Shown here piece after piece: positions 60,701 through 63,732 of a stretch of DNA of 64,000 nt. Every line of letters begins with the position of its first letter. Position 1 is the first letter of the stretch. Origin of the DNA: Dichetophora obliterata (taxonomy: Eukaryota > Arthropoda > Insecta > Diptera > Sciomyzidae). Made by a program: the position numbers and the translations under genes. Below the pieces are notes generated by a model. It did no database searches. It was not told the origin of the DNA and saw only the letters and a program-made list of their open reading frames with translations. The stretch lies in contig OY986435.1 of NCBI GenBank assembly GCA_963920525.1, positions 259,367,462-259,431,461 of the forward strand. Direction: 5' to 3'.

Positions 60701-63453
60701 CAGGCCGCTACAGTCAAGCAAATGATTGCACCGATACAGTCGTACCAGGTGGACTTGATTGAGAAGCGCATCATACTGTCCGACAACATGGCCAACACCT
60801 ATCGCAAGAAGTTCTTGAAGCGCAAGGTAAGTAGGTATTGAAGCTACTTTCTGAACTTCTTCTAATACGATATAACTTATTTACCAGTTTTTCCATGTAC
60901 CCTGCCCCAACCCCTACGCTATCATTGATGAGTGCGATTTGGAAATCACTGCTTTTGAGGAACGTCAAAAGTCATTGAAAGAATCTGCAGTTCTTTTTGA
61001 GCTCACTGGTCCTGATCCCACCAAAATTGCTCGCTGTCGAACTGATTTGCAACTAATTAAAATTATGTGGGACTTCTCCATAACCATATCTTCAACCATT
61101 GATCATTGGAAGAAAACACCTTGGAAGAAGATCGATATTGAAGTTATGGATCAGGAGTGCAAGAAATTTGGCAAAGAGTTACGTGGTCTTAACAAGGAGA
61201 TGCGCCAGTGGGAACCTTACATACACATGGAAAACTCTCTGAAGAATCTGATGACTTCACTACGTGCGGTTACTGAACTGCAAAATCCGGCTATACGCGA
61301 TCGCCATTGGCAGGAACTTATGGTTACGACCCATGTCAAATTTAGCATGGATGACTCCACAACACTCAAAGATTTGATAGACCTGAATTTGCACGAGTAT
61401 GAAGAGGATGTCAAGAATATCGTCGACAAATCAGTCAAGGAGCAGGCTATGGAAAAAGTCTTAAAAGATTTGGCCAACACCTGGGCAAACATGGAGTTCC
61501 AAACAGAAATACATGAACGCACTGGTCTGAAACTGCTTAAGGCTTCCGAGGAGATGATTGAGACGTTGGAGGAAAACCAAGTGCAGCTACAGAACATGGC
61601 ATCTTCCAAGTACGTGGGCTACTTTCAAAATGAAGTTACTAGCTGGCAGAACAAGCTTTCAAATGCCGATCAAATCATTGGCTCTTGGTTTGAGGTGCAG
61701 CGCAAGTGGCAGTACTTGGAGAGCATATTCATTGGCTCCGAGGATATACGCTCTCAGCTGCCAGTTGACTCGAAGCGTTTTGATTTTATCGATCGGGAGT
61801 TTAAGGTTCTCTTGAGTCAGATGAATGCCGATAGGAATGTGGTACGTTCAACAAATCGCCCTGGATCGAAGGTGTATGAGCAGTTGGAGAATCTTTTGAA
61901 TCAGCTGCTGCTGTGCGAGAAAGCGCTGAACGACTATCTTGAAACAAAGCGCTTGGCTTATCCACGCTTTTACTTTGTCTCCTCAGCCGATTTACTAGAC
62001 ATTCTCTCGAATGGCAACAATCCGAAAATGGTATTTAAAACCCCATGCAATGAACGTTTAGTCCAATCAAACACTTTACCTAATCTCCTTCCTTTCTAGG
62101 TGTCTCGTCACTTGACCAAATTGTATGATTCTCTCGGCAAACTGCAGCTCATAGCAAACTCCAAAAATGCCAGCGGCATGATAGCCAAGGAGCTGGAAGA
62201 GTATGTTCCATTCCTCGAGAATTGCGACTGCAGCGGCAAAGTCGAGTTGTGGCTCAATCGTGTCACGGATAGAATGCGTGACACGCTACGTGATCACTTT
62301 CGGCGTGCTGTTATTGCCTACGAGGATAAGCCGCGTCATATTTGGATTTTTGAATGGCCCGCACAGCCAGCCTTAGTCACGACCCAAATCTGGTGGACCA
62401 CCGAGACAAATGACGCCTTTGCCAAAGTACAACAGCGTTATGAGAACGCTCTCAAAGACTACAACCGCAAACAAGTCAATCAGCTCAACAGCTTGATAAC
62501 TCTGCTGTTATCCGATCTCACTCCCGCAGAGCGTCAGAAGATCATGACTGTGTGCACCATTGATGTACACAGTCGAGATGTGGTCTCAAAGATCATAGCG
62601 CAGAAAGTTGAGGTTGCTACTGCATTTCAATGGCAGAGTCAGCTGCGCCATCGGTGGGACATAAAGTTTGATGACTGCTTTGCTAATATTTGCGATGCCC
62701 AGTTCAAGTACGACTACGAGTATTTGGGCAACACACCACGACTAGTTATTACACCGCTTACAGATCGCTGTTACATCACCCTGACCCAATCGCTGCATCT
62801 GGTCATGGGTGGCGCTCCGGCTGGACCAGCCGGTACAGGCAAAACGGAGACCACTAAAGATTTGGGACGTGCCCTGGGCATGATGGTTTATGTCTTTAAC
62901 TGTTCCGAACAGATGGACTACAAATCCTGCGGTAATATACATAAGGGTCTAGCACAAACTGGCGCCTGGGGCTGCTTCGACGAATTCAATCGCATCTCGG
63001 TTGAAGTGCTATCTGTGGTTGCTGTGCAAGTGAAATGCATACAAGACGCCATCAAGGTAAATCGGAGTGAATTAAATTTTTACGTCATACTAACATTTCA
63101 TTTCGCTCTTCAAATTGCAGGCCAAGAAAATCATGTTTAATTTCCTCGGCGAGATAATTTCTTTGCGGCCTACTGTAGGCATGTTCATTACCATGAATCC
63201 TGGCTATGCTGGTCGTGCCGAACTGCCAGAAAACCTCAAAGCCTTATATCGTCCTTGCGCAATGGTTGTTCCGGACTTTGCCCTGATTTGTGAAATTATG
63301 TTAGTGGCAGAAGGATTTCAAGAGGCTCGCTTACTGGCTCGCAAATTTATTACTTTGTACACGCTGTGTAAGGAGTTACTCTCAAAGCAGGATCATTACG
63401 ATTGGGGCTTGAGAGCTATTAAGTCGGTGCTTGTCGTTGCCGGTTCGTTGAGA
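3591..63453 (+). CDS. Axonemal dynein heavy chain, outer-arm beta class (N-terminal half, 18 exons)
   Basis: This gene encodes the motor subunit of the outer dynein arm, which slides axonemal doublet microtubules using ATP. Joining 18 exons gives 2144 codons in one frame: 3591-3722, 29259-29432, 30342-30601, 30654-30993, 31058-31323, 36485-37052, 37125-37237, 37287-37479, 37553-37651, 37712-37865, 37925-38794, 38867-39144, 59652-59828, 60388-60597, 60662-60826, 60888-62030, 62100-63056, 63121-63453. Phases match at every junction. The order is N-terminal tail (residues 1 to about 1200), linker (about 1200-1750), then AAA1 with GPAGTGKT (1956-1963) and CFDEFNR (about 2006-2012). The motif sequences and exon order fit the DNAH9/11/17 class. 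In flies that class includes Dhc93AB and Y-linked kl-5, and I cannot tell which this is. The full protein should be about 4400-4500 residues, so the 3' half lies beyond the window. Confidence 0.93.
6798..7283. repeat. Inverted repeat pair, possible decayed TIR element
   Basis: About 33 bp at 6798-6830 (catgatacaaagaactacag...) recurs inverted at about 7248-7283 (ctttgtatcatgg...) with a few mismatches. The sequence between has no coding similarity. It could be the inner part of a small non-autonomous element; the outer ends were not identified. Confidence 0.35.
7319..8438. mobile_element. hAT-like non-autonomous TIR element
   Basis: The left end cagtgttcggacttt and the right end (reverse complement cagggttcggacttg) form terminal inverted repeats starting CAG, as in many hAT elements. 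Subterminal 'tactgcg' motifs recur at both ends (7330-7430 and 8385-8412). No transposase was found. The flanking octamers gtacacat and ctcacaag do not match cleanly, so the target duplication is degraded or the class call is wrong. Confidence 0.5.
8552..8996. mobile_element. Short MITE with 29-bp terminal inverted repeats
   Basis: The ends at 8552-8580 (agggctattcccgattacgg...) and 8968-8996 are inverted copies with one or two differences, flanked on both sides by tat (or ta). The 445-bp interior repeats 'gcaaat' and 'atttgc' motifs and has no coding capacity. A ta/tat duplication fits Tc1-mariner-type or PIF-type MITEs. Confidence 0.6.
9646..10688. mobile_element. TIR element ending cacacagaaaaa
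   Basis: The left end cacacagaaaaa at 9646 and the right end tttttctgtgtg at 10688 form a 12-bp inverted repeat. Both subterminal regions are rich in 'aaaatcattatga' / 'tcataatgattttac' inverted motifs, so the whole 1.04 kb is loosely palindromic. It contains a 43-bp tandem array. The 62-codon frame at 10242-10430 has no recognisable similarity. Confidence 0.5.
9776..9930. repeat. 43-bp tandem repeat, about 3.5 copies
   Basis: Units start with catgttgaatcattatgaaa at 9776, 9819, 9862 and 9905 (partial), spaced exactly 43 bp and nearly identical. The array sits inside the surrounding TIR element. Confidence 0.8.
10783..13879 (+). mobile_element. Helitron-like element with nested insertion
   Basis: The left end tctatactattatataaaa begins with TC and is preceded by A. 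The right end ...gcgaagcagcgggtatttg-CTAG is preceded by a short GC-rich hairpin region and followed by T. A TC 5' end, a CTAG (CTRR) 3' end with an upstream hairpin, and insertion between A and T are the Helitron hallmarks. No Rep/helicase coding remains, so the element is non-autonomous. It is interrupted by the TIR element at 11113-12127. Confidence 0.55.
11113..12127. mobile_element. TIR element with TAA duplication (PIF/Harbinger-like)
   Basis: The ends ggggtcgtccataaactacg (11113-) and its inverse (to 12127) are perfect over about 24 bp and are flanked by taa at 11110-11112 and 12128-12130. A 3-bp TAA duplication is typical of PIF/Harbinger. C-rich runs (ccccccctccccc) lie just inside both ends. 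Two short open frames (11336-11548 minus, 70 codons; 11712-11951 plus, 79 codons) may be remnants of element genes, but I do not recognise them. Confidence 0.65.
13880..15061. other. AT-rich intronic DNA; fragment of the 2.3-kb MITE family at its start
   Basis: About 13886-13960 (tgcgaccatcgaatgtcaaa...) resembles the MITE arm at 2640-2720. Nothing else is recognised. Confidence 0.4.
15071..15758 (+). mobile_element. MITE copy A with 9-bp target duplication
   Basis: The 688-bp element starts gggggggtgcgataaaacca and ends with the inverse. It is flanked by perfect gcgtttaca at 15062-15070 and 15759-15767. Next to the ends, the near-palindromic motif gataaagccatatggcgtta recurs several times in both orientations. 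No coding sequence is present. A 9-bp duplication with long G-starting TIRs is most typical of Mutator-like elements, but the superfamily is an inference. Confidence 0.8.
16318..16953 (-). mobile_element. MITE copy B with 9-bp target duplication
   Basis: This is a second copy of the element at 15071-15758, in the opposite orientation, 636 bp long and flanked by perfect aaacagtgt at 16309-16317 and 16954-16962. Relative to copy A it lacks about 180 bp internally and carries about 115 bp that copy A lacks (roughly 16497-16615). The different duplications show two separate insertions, not one duplication of the region. Confidence 0.8.
16963..19394. other. AT-rich intronic DNA, nothing recognised
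   Basis: Short open frames of 60-75 codons occur on both strands but show no family resemblance. No terminal repeats were seen. Confidence 0.45.
19395..19735. repeat. About 141-bp tandem repeat, 2.5 degenerate copies
   Basis: Units are recognised by 'tttgtactacagcgccttctgg'-like starts near 19400, 19540 and 19682, spaced 140 and 142 bp. Similarity is moderate. The downstream 'catcaaaatcggtaaatccg' is of a type common in fly transposon tails. Confidence 0.5.
19813..19840 (+). mobile_element. Possible Tc1-like terminal repeat fragment
   Basis: The stretch acagttgtggtcaaaataat followed by agcagtgc resembles terminal repeats of Tc1-like elements. No matching inverted end or transposase was found nearby, so it is at best a solo end. 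Confidence 0.3.
20152..20241. repeat. Near-perfect 33-bp stem hairpin
   Basis: The arms at 20152-20184 (gcacaccaacgacaagcaag...) and 20209-20241 are inverted copies with a single mismatch, around a loop of about 24 nt that includes a T run. Weaker pairing continues outward to about 20130/20262. Transcribed as part of intron 1, it would fold into a long hairpin of pre-miRNA-like size. It may equally be a foldback relic. No homologous miRNA is recognised. Confidence 0.6.
20389..21090 (+). repeat. 142-bp minisatellite behind a Helitron-like 5' end
   Basis: 20389 begins tctatatgtataaaaatgaa, preceded by A, which resembles the 5' ends of fly Helitrons. Four units follow, marked by 'ggtattcgaccacaattta' at about 20521, 20663, 20846 and 20988 (spacings 142, 183, 142). 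Each unit carries a G-rich 'gggggcgtggca' box. A second array of the same unit is at 28440-28925. No CTAG 3' end was found, so it is truncated if it is a Helitron. Confidence 0.55.
21100..24234. other. AT-rich intronic DNA with two weak Helitron-type fragments
   Basis: Short stretches near 23145-23240 (a repeated 'aaaggcaagc' type motif) and 24055-24150 (ggctggaccgattgtgatga) resemble subterminal sequence of fly Helitrons, but no complete element can be delimited. Nothing else is recognised. Confidence 0.35.
24235..24255. repeat. Short TTAGG tract
   Basis: taggt repeated four times, matching the ancestral insect telomere unit, which Diptera no longer use at telomeres. It is far too short to be telomeric and is probably part of a dispersed repeat. 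Confidence 0.6.
24256..25816. other. Intronic DNA, nothing recognised
   Basis: AT-rich sequence with short unsupported open frames (for example 24474-24692 minus and 24901-25113 plus). Confidence 0.4.
25817..26038. repeat. 222-bp near-perfect palindrome
   Basis: The left arm, starting taaagtttcaaaaggaaatg, is repeated inverted up to 26038 with about five mismatches in 105 bp. The centre (25915-25945) is itself an AT palindrome around cttataaactt, so there is almost no loop. It lies 10 bp from the next TIR element. No coding sequence is present. The transcript would form a long double-stranded hairpin. Confidence 0.8.
26049..26626. mobile_element. TIR element rich in accgatcggt palindromes
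   Basis: The left end cacactaaaaaattt and the right end (inverse of cacacttaaaaatttg) form about 15-bp terminal repeats flanked by ca on both sides. The interior contains at least six variants of the 14-bp palindrome acaccgatcggtgt (for example near 26078, 26110, 26160, 26480, 26560 and 26585). There is no coding capacity. Confidence 0.55.
27412..27665 (+). mobile_element. tRNA-derived SINE nested in the hAT element
   Basis: The head 27412-27485 has an A-box-like tgtagtctagtgg (27421-27433) and a perfect-looking B box ggttcgaatcc (27462-27472). The 5' and 3' ends of the head do not pair as an acceptor stem, so it is not a functional tRNA gene. The non-tRNA body contains 'aagggctggaaatg', resembling the tail of the SINE at 2319-2638. 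The 3' end is uncertain. Confidence 0.6.
27760..28110. repeat. 73-74 bp tandem repeat, about 5 copies
   Basis: The marker attaccaattacaattcc recurs at 27771, 27845, 27918, 27992 and 28065 (spacings 74, 73, 74, 73). Each unit carries 'tggaattg' and 'ttttttccaattccatt'. The array lies inside the hAT element. Confidence 0.75.
28440..28925 (+). repeat. Second array of the 142-bp minisatellite
   Basis: Same unit as at 20389-21090. The marker 'attcgaccac' or its variants falls at about 28531, 28624, 28766 and 28907. Spacings include 142 and about 141, with one shortened unit of 93 bp. It contains 'gcgatatcaaattgctttag' and 'ggggcgtggca' boxes as in the first array. Confidence 0.6.
29259..29432 (+). 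CDS. Dynein exon 2 (residues 45-102)
   Basis: Acceptor ctttacag, donor gtaagg, 58 codons, phase 0 at both ends. The product starts [10 protein letters not shown] and contains [19 protein letters not shown], a stretch conserved near the N-terminus of outer-arm beta dyneins. It is interrupted by no stop. A MITE begins 14 bp after its donor site. Confidence 0.85.
29447..30081. mobile_element. TA-flanked MITE just inside intron 2
   Basis: The ends cactcaaaaaattaattagt and ...atttttgagtg are inverted copies flanked by ta (29445-29446 and 30082-30083). The interior has many 'acgaat/attcgt' inverted motifs and a nested SINE head. It fits a Tc1-mariner-type MITE. It accounts for most of the 909-bp intron 2. 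Confidence 0.65.
29861..29950 (+). mobile_element. tRNA-like SINE head with T-run
   Basis: gtgtctgtagccactggtag (A-box-like) is followed by the B box ggttcaaaccc at 29910-29920 and then ctcagacag, which can pair with the start (tgtctg). It ends in a 13-T run that would stop RNA polymerase III. The anticodon and T arms pair poorly, so it is a SINE or tRNA relic and not a tRNA gene. Confidence 0.55.
30342..30601 (+). CDS. Dynein exon 3 (residues 103-189)
   Basis: The acceptor aacaag precedes gctctgatgattggc, so the product starts [16 protein letters not shown]. The exon ends two bases into a Gly codon before gtaaga (phase 2). It contains [15 protein letters not shown], a conserved tail motif of beta-class dyneins. 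The acceptor lacks a strong pyrimidine tract, so the exact 5' edge is less sure than the rest. Confidence 0.82.
30654..30993 (+). CDS. Dynein exon 4 (residues 189-302)
   Basis: Acceptor ctattcag, donor gtacgt, phase 2 in and 0 out. It follows a 52-nt intron. The product ([10 protein letters not shown]..., [20 protein letters not shown]) is part of the N-terminal tail (DHC_N1-like region) used for assembly with the partner heavy chain and intermediate chains. Confidence 0.88.
31058..31323 (+). CDS. Dynein exon 5 (residues 303-391)
   Basis: Acceptor ttgatag, donor gtaaat, phase 0 in and 2 out, after a 64-nt intron. The product starts [20 protein letters not shown] and contains [13 protein letters not shown], which matches the dynein tail pattern 'hhWxxSxxYNT'. 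The reading frame continues into exon 6 across the 5.2-kb intron 5. Confidence 0.88.
31418..31800. mobile_element. MITE with inverted ends gggccagtttt / aaaactggcgc
   Basis: gggccagttttccaatcaaa...ttagccatactcaag at the left is mirrored by cttaagaatggctaaaaact...actggcgct at the right. The arms are about 45 bp with small gaps. The interior repeats 'acttaagt' palindromes. No coding sequence, and no certain target duplication. Confidence 0.5.
31801..32648. other. Intron 5 DNA, nothing recognised
   Basis: AT-rich sequence with no open frame of note and no terminal repeats. Confidence 0.4.
32662..34734 (-). mobile_element. LINE (non-LTR retrotransposon), 5'-truncated, copy 1
   Basis: Minus-strand element flanked by identical 13-bp aaagacaaactct (32649-32661 and 34735-34747). 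The open frame from 34801 to 32687 is uninterrupted for 704 codons, of which about the first 22 lie in flanking DNA. It encodes reverse transcriptase with the fingers motif [10 protein letters not shown], catalytic AYADDID (YADD at 33473-33484) and a C-terminal region ending [15 protein letters not shown]. The upstream endonuclease domain is missing, as expected for 5' truncation. The 3' end is a short tandem taag-type tail after gtagcgccaactaagta. A close copy is at 48213-49878. The clade was not assigned. Confidence 0.88.
34861..36055 (-). pseudogene. Mariner transposase, frameshifted (irritans/mori-like)
   Basis: On the minus strand, coding remnants run from ATG 35953 to a stop at 34919, a span of 1035 nt equal to a full mariner transposase. 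Part 1 (35726-35953) has [15 protein letters not shown] and [18 protein letters not shown]. Part 2 (35248-35595) has [19 protein letters not shown]. Part 3 (34919-35272) has [14 protein letters not shown] and [20 protein letters not shown], holding two of the three catalytic aspartates. The parts are in different frames and contain stops, so the gene is dead. Clear terminal repeats and a TA duplication were not found, so the outer boundaries are approximate. Confidence 0.82.
36056..36484. other. End of intron 5, nothing recognised
   Basis: AT-rich sequence leading to the exon 6 acceptor cttacgtag. No coding or repeat structure was noticed. Confidence 0.45.
36485..37052 (+). CDS. Dynein exon 6 (residues 391-580)
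   Basis: Acceptor cttacgtag. The exon completes an Arg codon and reads [20 protein letters not shown]. It includes [20 protein letters not shown] and a conserved [14 protein letters not shown] near the end, both typical of the dynein tail. The best-fitting donor is gttcgt at 37053, because the next codons reach a stop at 37065 and only this GT keeps phase 0 with exon 7. This donor is a poor match to consensus. Confidence 0.87.
37125..37237 (+). CDS. Dynein exon 7 (residues 581-618)
   Basis: Acceptor ctttgtag, donor gtaagt, 113 nt, phase 0 in and 2 out. The product [20 protein letters not shown] contains the dynein tail motif 'PxVxGAIxW'. This exon has no ATG and is found only by splice-frame continuity and the motif. 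Confidence 0.85.
37287..37479 (+). CDS. Dynein exon 8 (residues 618-682)
   Basis: Acceptor ctgttag, after a 49-nt intron, the shortest in the gene. The exon completes a Pro codon and reads [20 protein letters not shown], continues through [15 protein letters not shown], and ends at LVVNFTTN before donor gtaggc (phase 0). 'VNF' before a phase-0 junction fits the family. Confidence 0.87.
37553..37651 (+). CDS. Dynein exon 9 (residues 683-715)
   Basis: 33 codons between acceptor tacttag and donor gtaagt, both phase 0: [16 protein letters not shown] then [17 protein letters not shown]. It is below the size at which open frames are usually listed. It is supported by splice signals, phase and its position in the tail. 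Confidence 0.84.
37712..37865 (+). CDS. Dynein exon 10 (residues 716-767)
   Basis: Acceptor cacttgtag. It reads [20 protein letters not shown] and ends VLWSSF plus one base. The donor is the weak gtttgc at 37866. It is the only nearby GT that gives the phase 1 needed by exon 11, and it makes a 59-nt intron. The frame itself stays open to 37906 if the intron is retained. Confidence 0.8.
37925..38794 (+). CDS. Dynein exon 11 (residues 767-1057), with acidic insert
   Basis: Acceptor tcctttag, donor gtaacg, phase 1 at both ends. The conserved tail sequence includes [20 protein letters not shown] and [19 protein letters not shown]. About residues 865-933 form a low-complexity charged stretch ([20 protein letters not shown], then a Lys/Asp/Thr-rich part, then [10 protein letters not shown]), which I do not recall from vertebrate members of the class. 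Ordinary dynein sequence resumes at [20 protein letters not shown]. The insert is probably disordered and could affect assembly with other arm subunits (inference). Confidence 0.9.
38867..39144 (+). CDS. Dynein exon 12 (residues 1057-1149)
   Basis: Acceptor gctaatatag, donor gtaaat, phase 1 in and 0 out. The product [19 protein letters not shown]...[18 protein letters not shown] fits the tail-to-linker region (family pattern 'YxxLWxxDxxxFL'). It ends LYKEQ. A 20.5-kb intron follows. Confidence 0.87.
40987..41100. repeat. 67-bp direct repeat, two copies
   Basis: gtgccgactctggtg plus 'caaaccagaa' and 'ccccaga' recurs at 40987 and 41054 with few differences. It lies just upstream of the LINE remnant. 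Confidence 0.6.
41165..42881 (+). pseudogene. LINE reverse transcriptase remnant (+ strand) with poly(A)
   Basis: The main frame 41406-42329 encodes [73 protein letters not shown], and a catalytic FVDD in place of YADD (41937-41948). A frameshift near 42297 moves the thumb/C-terminal part to 42272-42796 ([16 protein letters not shown]). Upstream coding (about 41277-41400, [11 protein letters not shown] in another frame) holds further shifts and a stop. An 11-A run at 42871-42881 is the 3' tail. The clade is not certain; it is different from the LINE at 32662-34734. Confidence 0.85.
42885..44262 (-). pseudogene. LINE remnant (- strand) with RNase H domain
   Basis: Reading the minus strand downward: 44259-43900 gives the RT C-terminal part ([34 protein letters not shown]). 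43872-43534 gives the start of RNase H ([17 protein letters not shown]). 43571-43191 gives [16 protein letters not shown] and [18 protein letters not shown], with the RNase H acidic and histidine positions. 43099-42869 gives a CxxC/H-type tail ([17 protein letters not shown]). The parts are in different frames, so it is decayed. RNase-H-bearing LINEs belong to the I/R1/LOA-type groups. It lies tail-to-tail with the preceding + strand LINE. Confidence 0.82.
44930..45490. repeat. Degenerate satellite, 60-80 bp units
   Basis: 'ggttattattcagttgcaagaactttagaaaaa'-like units recur about eight times (near 45005, 45085, 45145, 45220, 45300, 45365 and 45445), each with the core attattcagttgcaa. Unit lengths vary from 58 to 82 bp. 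Single related stretches occur near 44590 and 55100. Confidence 0.55.
45535..46469. mobile_element. AT-rich TIR element containing a tandem array
   Basis: The left end cacagagaaaacaa and the right end ttgttttctc form a 10-bp inverted repeat. Inside, 'ttttaaaaacgaaaatttt' motifs occur on the left and 'taaaaatgtgcgtttt' on the right. It is similar in design to the element at 9646-10688. No coding sequence. Confidence 0.4.
46052..46430. repeat. About 122-bp tandem repeat, 3 copies
   Basis: Units carrying 'ttaaaaatgtgcgtttt...ttttaaaaatattaatttta' start near 46055, 46177 and 46299 (spacing 122-123). Copies are about 80-85 percent alike by eye. Confidence 0.65.
47350..47940 (-). pseudogene. Middle fragment of an uncharacterised repeat-associated protein
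   Basis: On the minus strand from 47931, the translation contains [40 protein letters not shown] and [16 protein letters not shown]. After a frameshift and a stop it continues with [10 protein letters not shown] and [20 protein letters not shown] (47354-47569). From memory, this order (xHMKETYxxM - DLKVxxxLLGxQxGYTKYxCFLCxWDSR - LPPLHIKLG - FPxxSEAKxKEG) is found in large uncharacterised proteins of arthropods and Hydra. The same proteins begin with a CYVCG-type zinc region like the fragment at 2-558. Function unknown. The copy is dead. Confidence 0.6.
48213..49878 (+). mobile_element. LINE copy 2 (same family as 32662-34734), 5'-truncated
   Basis: Flanked by identical 12-bp gattgggtgttt (48201-48212 and 49879-49890). 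Coding runs + from [15 protein letters not shown]. It has a 2-nt insertion near 48390, a deletion of about 67 nt at about 48918 that removes part of the palm (between LIRLCR and RGFRQGD), and an in-frame 12-nt insertion near 49140 (repeat of ADKTK). YADD is at 49047-49058. It ends gtagcgccaactaagtaagt plus a short tail. It is nearly identical to copy 1 outside these changes, so the two are of recent common origin. The product cannot be functional. Confidence 0.88.
50935..51395 (+). pseudogene. Fragment of an uncharacterised protein (DGCAAQYKN type)
   Basis: The frame reads [20 protein letters not shown], then [32 protein letters not shown], one in-frame TAA near 51215, then continues in the same frame [30 protein letters not shown]. 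From memory, 'SDGxAxQYKN...FGTSHGKGxxDGxGGxxKR' marks a family of uncharacterised, often multicopy, arthropod and cnidarian proteins. It lies inside the left arm of the outer inverted-repeat element. One stop in an otherwise clean frame suggests fairly recent decay, though both ends are missing. Confidence 0.55.
51782..52960 (+). mobile_element. Tc1/mariner-superfamily element, broken transposase
   Basis: The ends cagggtccgcca and (inverse) aagggtccgcca are flanked by ta at 51780-51781 and 52961-52962. The transposase starts at ATG 51894 ([20 protein letters not shown]), has stops near 52001 and 52135, and continues [20 protein letters not shown]. It then frameshifts near 52360 into [20 protein letters not shown], loses part of the core near 52510, and ends [12 protein letters not shown]...[15 protein letters not shown] at TAA 52857. 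It belongs to the group often annotated as Tc3-like (IS630-type DDxD). It is inserted into the outer inverted-repeat element. Confidence 0.85.
52963..53500. other. Loop of the foldback element, nothing recognised
   Basis: AT-rich and without coding similarity. It separates the two arms of the long inverted repeat. Confidence 0.4.
54558..54724 (+). CDS. Small open frame of about 55 codons, unknown
   Basis: ATG at 54558 opens [20 protein letters not shown] and continues [20 protein letters not shown] to a TAG near 54724. The composition is protein-like, but I recognise no family. It lies upstream of a hAT/ZMYM-like fragment and may be part of the same decayed transposon gene. Low confidence as a gene. 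Confidence 0.2.
54868..54935 (+). pseudogene. hAT/ZMYM-type transposase motif fragment
   Basis: The translation [20 protein letters not shown] matches the 'GQGYDGAAxMxGxxxGxQA' motif of hAT-related (ZMYM1-like) transposases. Only about 25 residues are readable, with no clear frame on either side. A chance match is unlikely given the motif, but the extent of the relic is unknown. Confidence 0.4.
55375..55790. repeat. Imperfect tandem duplication, about 240 bp unit
   Basis: cactgtgttgctcgtt...cggtcgatttctag...tctcgctgcaagttgtttaagtgtt...cttgtgcag...atttcttctta (55388-55565) is repeated as cgctatgttgctcgtc...ctcgctgcaagtggttggttaagtgtt...cttgtgccg...atttcttcttaaa (55632-55788). It may be part of a transposon 5' region. 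Confidence 0.5.
55960..56984. other. Intron 12 DNA, nothing recognised
   Basis: AT-rich, with short unsupported open frames only. Confidence 0.4.
56985..58254 (+). mobile_element. Mos1-like mariner, nearly complete, transposase broken by a small deletion
   Basis: The 1270-bp element starts ttgggggttggaattagttt and ends with its inverse (about 30-bp terminal repeats with few mismatches), flanked by ta at 56983-56984 and 58255-58256. Transposase ATG at 57152 or 57158: [89 protein letters not shown]. The catalytic aspartates (TGDEKW, QHDNAR, APSDYH) are present. After YHL about 17 nt are missing, which shifts the frame to an early stop at 58030. The lost C-terminus is readable in another frame to TAA 58176-58178 ([30 protein letters not shown]). 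Mauritiana-type by similarity to Mos1. Confidence 0.92.
58255..59651. other. End of intron 12, nothing recognised
   Basis: AT-rich, with a few short inverted stretches (for example 'tatatgatttaaataaa' near 59512 and its inverse near 59575). The 88-codon frame at 58888-59154 shows no family resemblance. Confidence 0.4.
59652..59828 (+). CDS. Dynein exon 13 (residues 1150-1208)
   Basis: 59 codons with no ATG-started frame of note. Acceptor ttatttaaag, donor gtaaaa, phase 0 at both ends. The product is [20 protein letters not shown], then [20 protein letters not shown] and VKNSL, matching the pattern 'FxxQIxxYExL...FKxALLxxIxxWxxxFKxHL' of the family. It joins exon 12 across 20.5 kb in frame. 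Confidence 0.85.
60388..60597 (+). CDS. Dynein exon 14 (residues 1209-1278)
   Basis: Acceptor taccacag, donor gtacta, 70 codons, phase 0 at both ends. The product [20 protein letters not shown], then [18 protein letters not shown] and [18 protein letters not shown], matches the start of the linker region ('MFEPLxxTIxLLKxY'). Confidence 0.88.
60662..60826 (+). CDS. Dynein exon 15 (residues 1279-1333)
   Basis: Acceptor ttcttttgcag, donor gtaagt, 55 codons, phase 0. The product [20 protein letters not shown], then [16 protein letters not shown] and YRKKFLKRK, fits the linker pattern 'LPExWxxxKKxAxxVKxxxxPLQ'. Confidence 0.9.
60888..62030 (+). CDS. Dynein exon 16 (residues 1334-1714), linker
   Basis: The longest exon, 381 codons. 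Acceptor ttaccag, donor gtattt (weak), phase 0. It encodes most of the linker that swings over the AAA ring in the power stroke. Motifs: [98 protein letters not shown]. Conservation with the DNAH9/11/17 class is very high here. If the intron is not removed, the frame runs on to a stop at 62097-62099. Confidence 0.95.
62100..63056 (+). CDS. Dynein exon 17 (residues 1715-2033), end of linker and AAA1 core
   Basis: Acceptor cctttctag, donor gtaaat, 319 codons, phase 0. It reads [16 protein letters not shown], continues NYEYLG-type sequence as [20 protein letters not shown], then Walker A GPAGTGKT (62823-62846), [28 protein letters not shown] and Walker B CFDEFNR (62973-62993, Asp at 62979, Glu at 62982). 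AAA1 is the main ATP hydrolysis site of dynein, and the catalytic residues are intact. Confidence 0.96.
63121..63453 (+). CDS. Dynein exon 18 (residues 2034-2144), AAA1
   Basis: Acceptor caaattgcag, donor gtaagt, 111 codons, phase 0. It contains [60 protein letters not shown] and [19 protein letters not shown], highly conserved through AAA1 of the class. The next exon is outside the window. Confidence 0.95.
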
Positions 63454-63732
63454 GTAAGTGACGTTTGAATAATTCGTTGAATTTCAAGAGTTGAAGATAG
63501 GGATAGTGAACTTCGTTCCTATCGAAGTAGAAGATACGGTTTATCAGGCATGTGATGCATTTCGTGTGAGCTCAAATCGTAATTGCAAATCGCATGAATT
63601 TTAAATGGTTGGGCTGTGATTCGAACCATTTTGCGTAAGTTGCATTCTCTTGCGAAACAGCTGATAATGTTGAATGAATAAATAGTGAAGTAAAGAGAGA
63701 GTTAAACTTCGAAAATTAGTGTCGTTTTGTGG

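Noticed and set aside
62031..62099. Continuous coding between dynein exons 16 and 17 without an intron
   Set aside because: The open frame runs into a TAG at 62097-62099, and the family joins NNPKM directly to VSRHL, so a 69-nt intron is needed.
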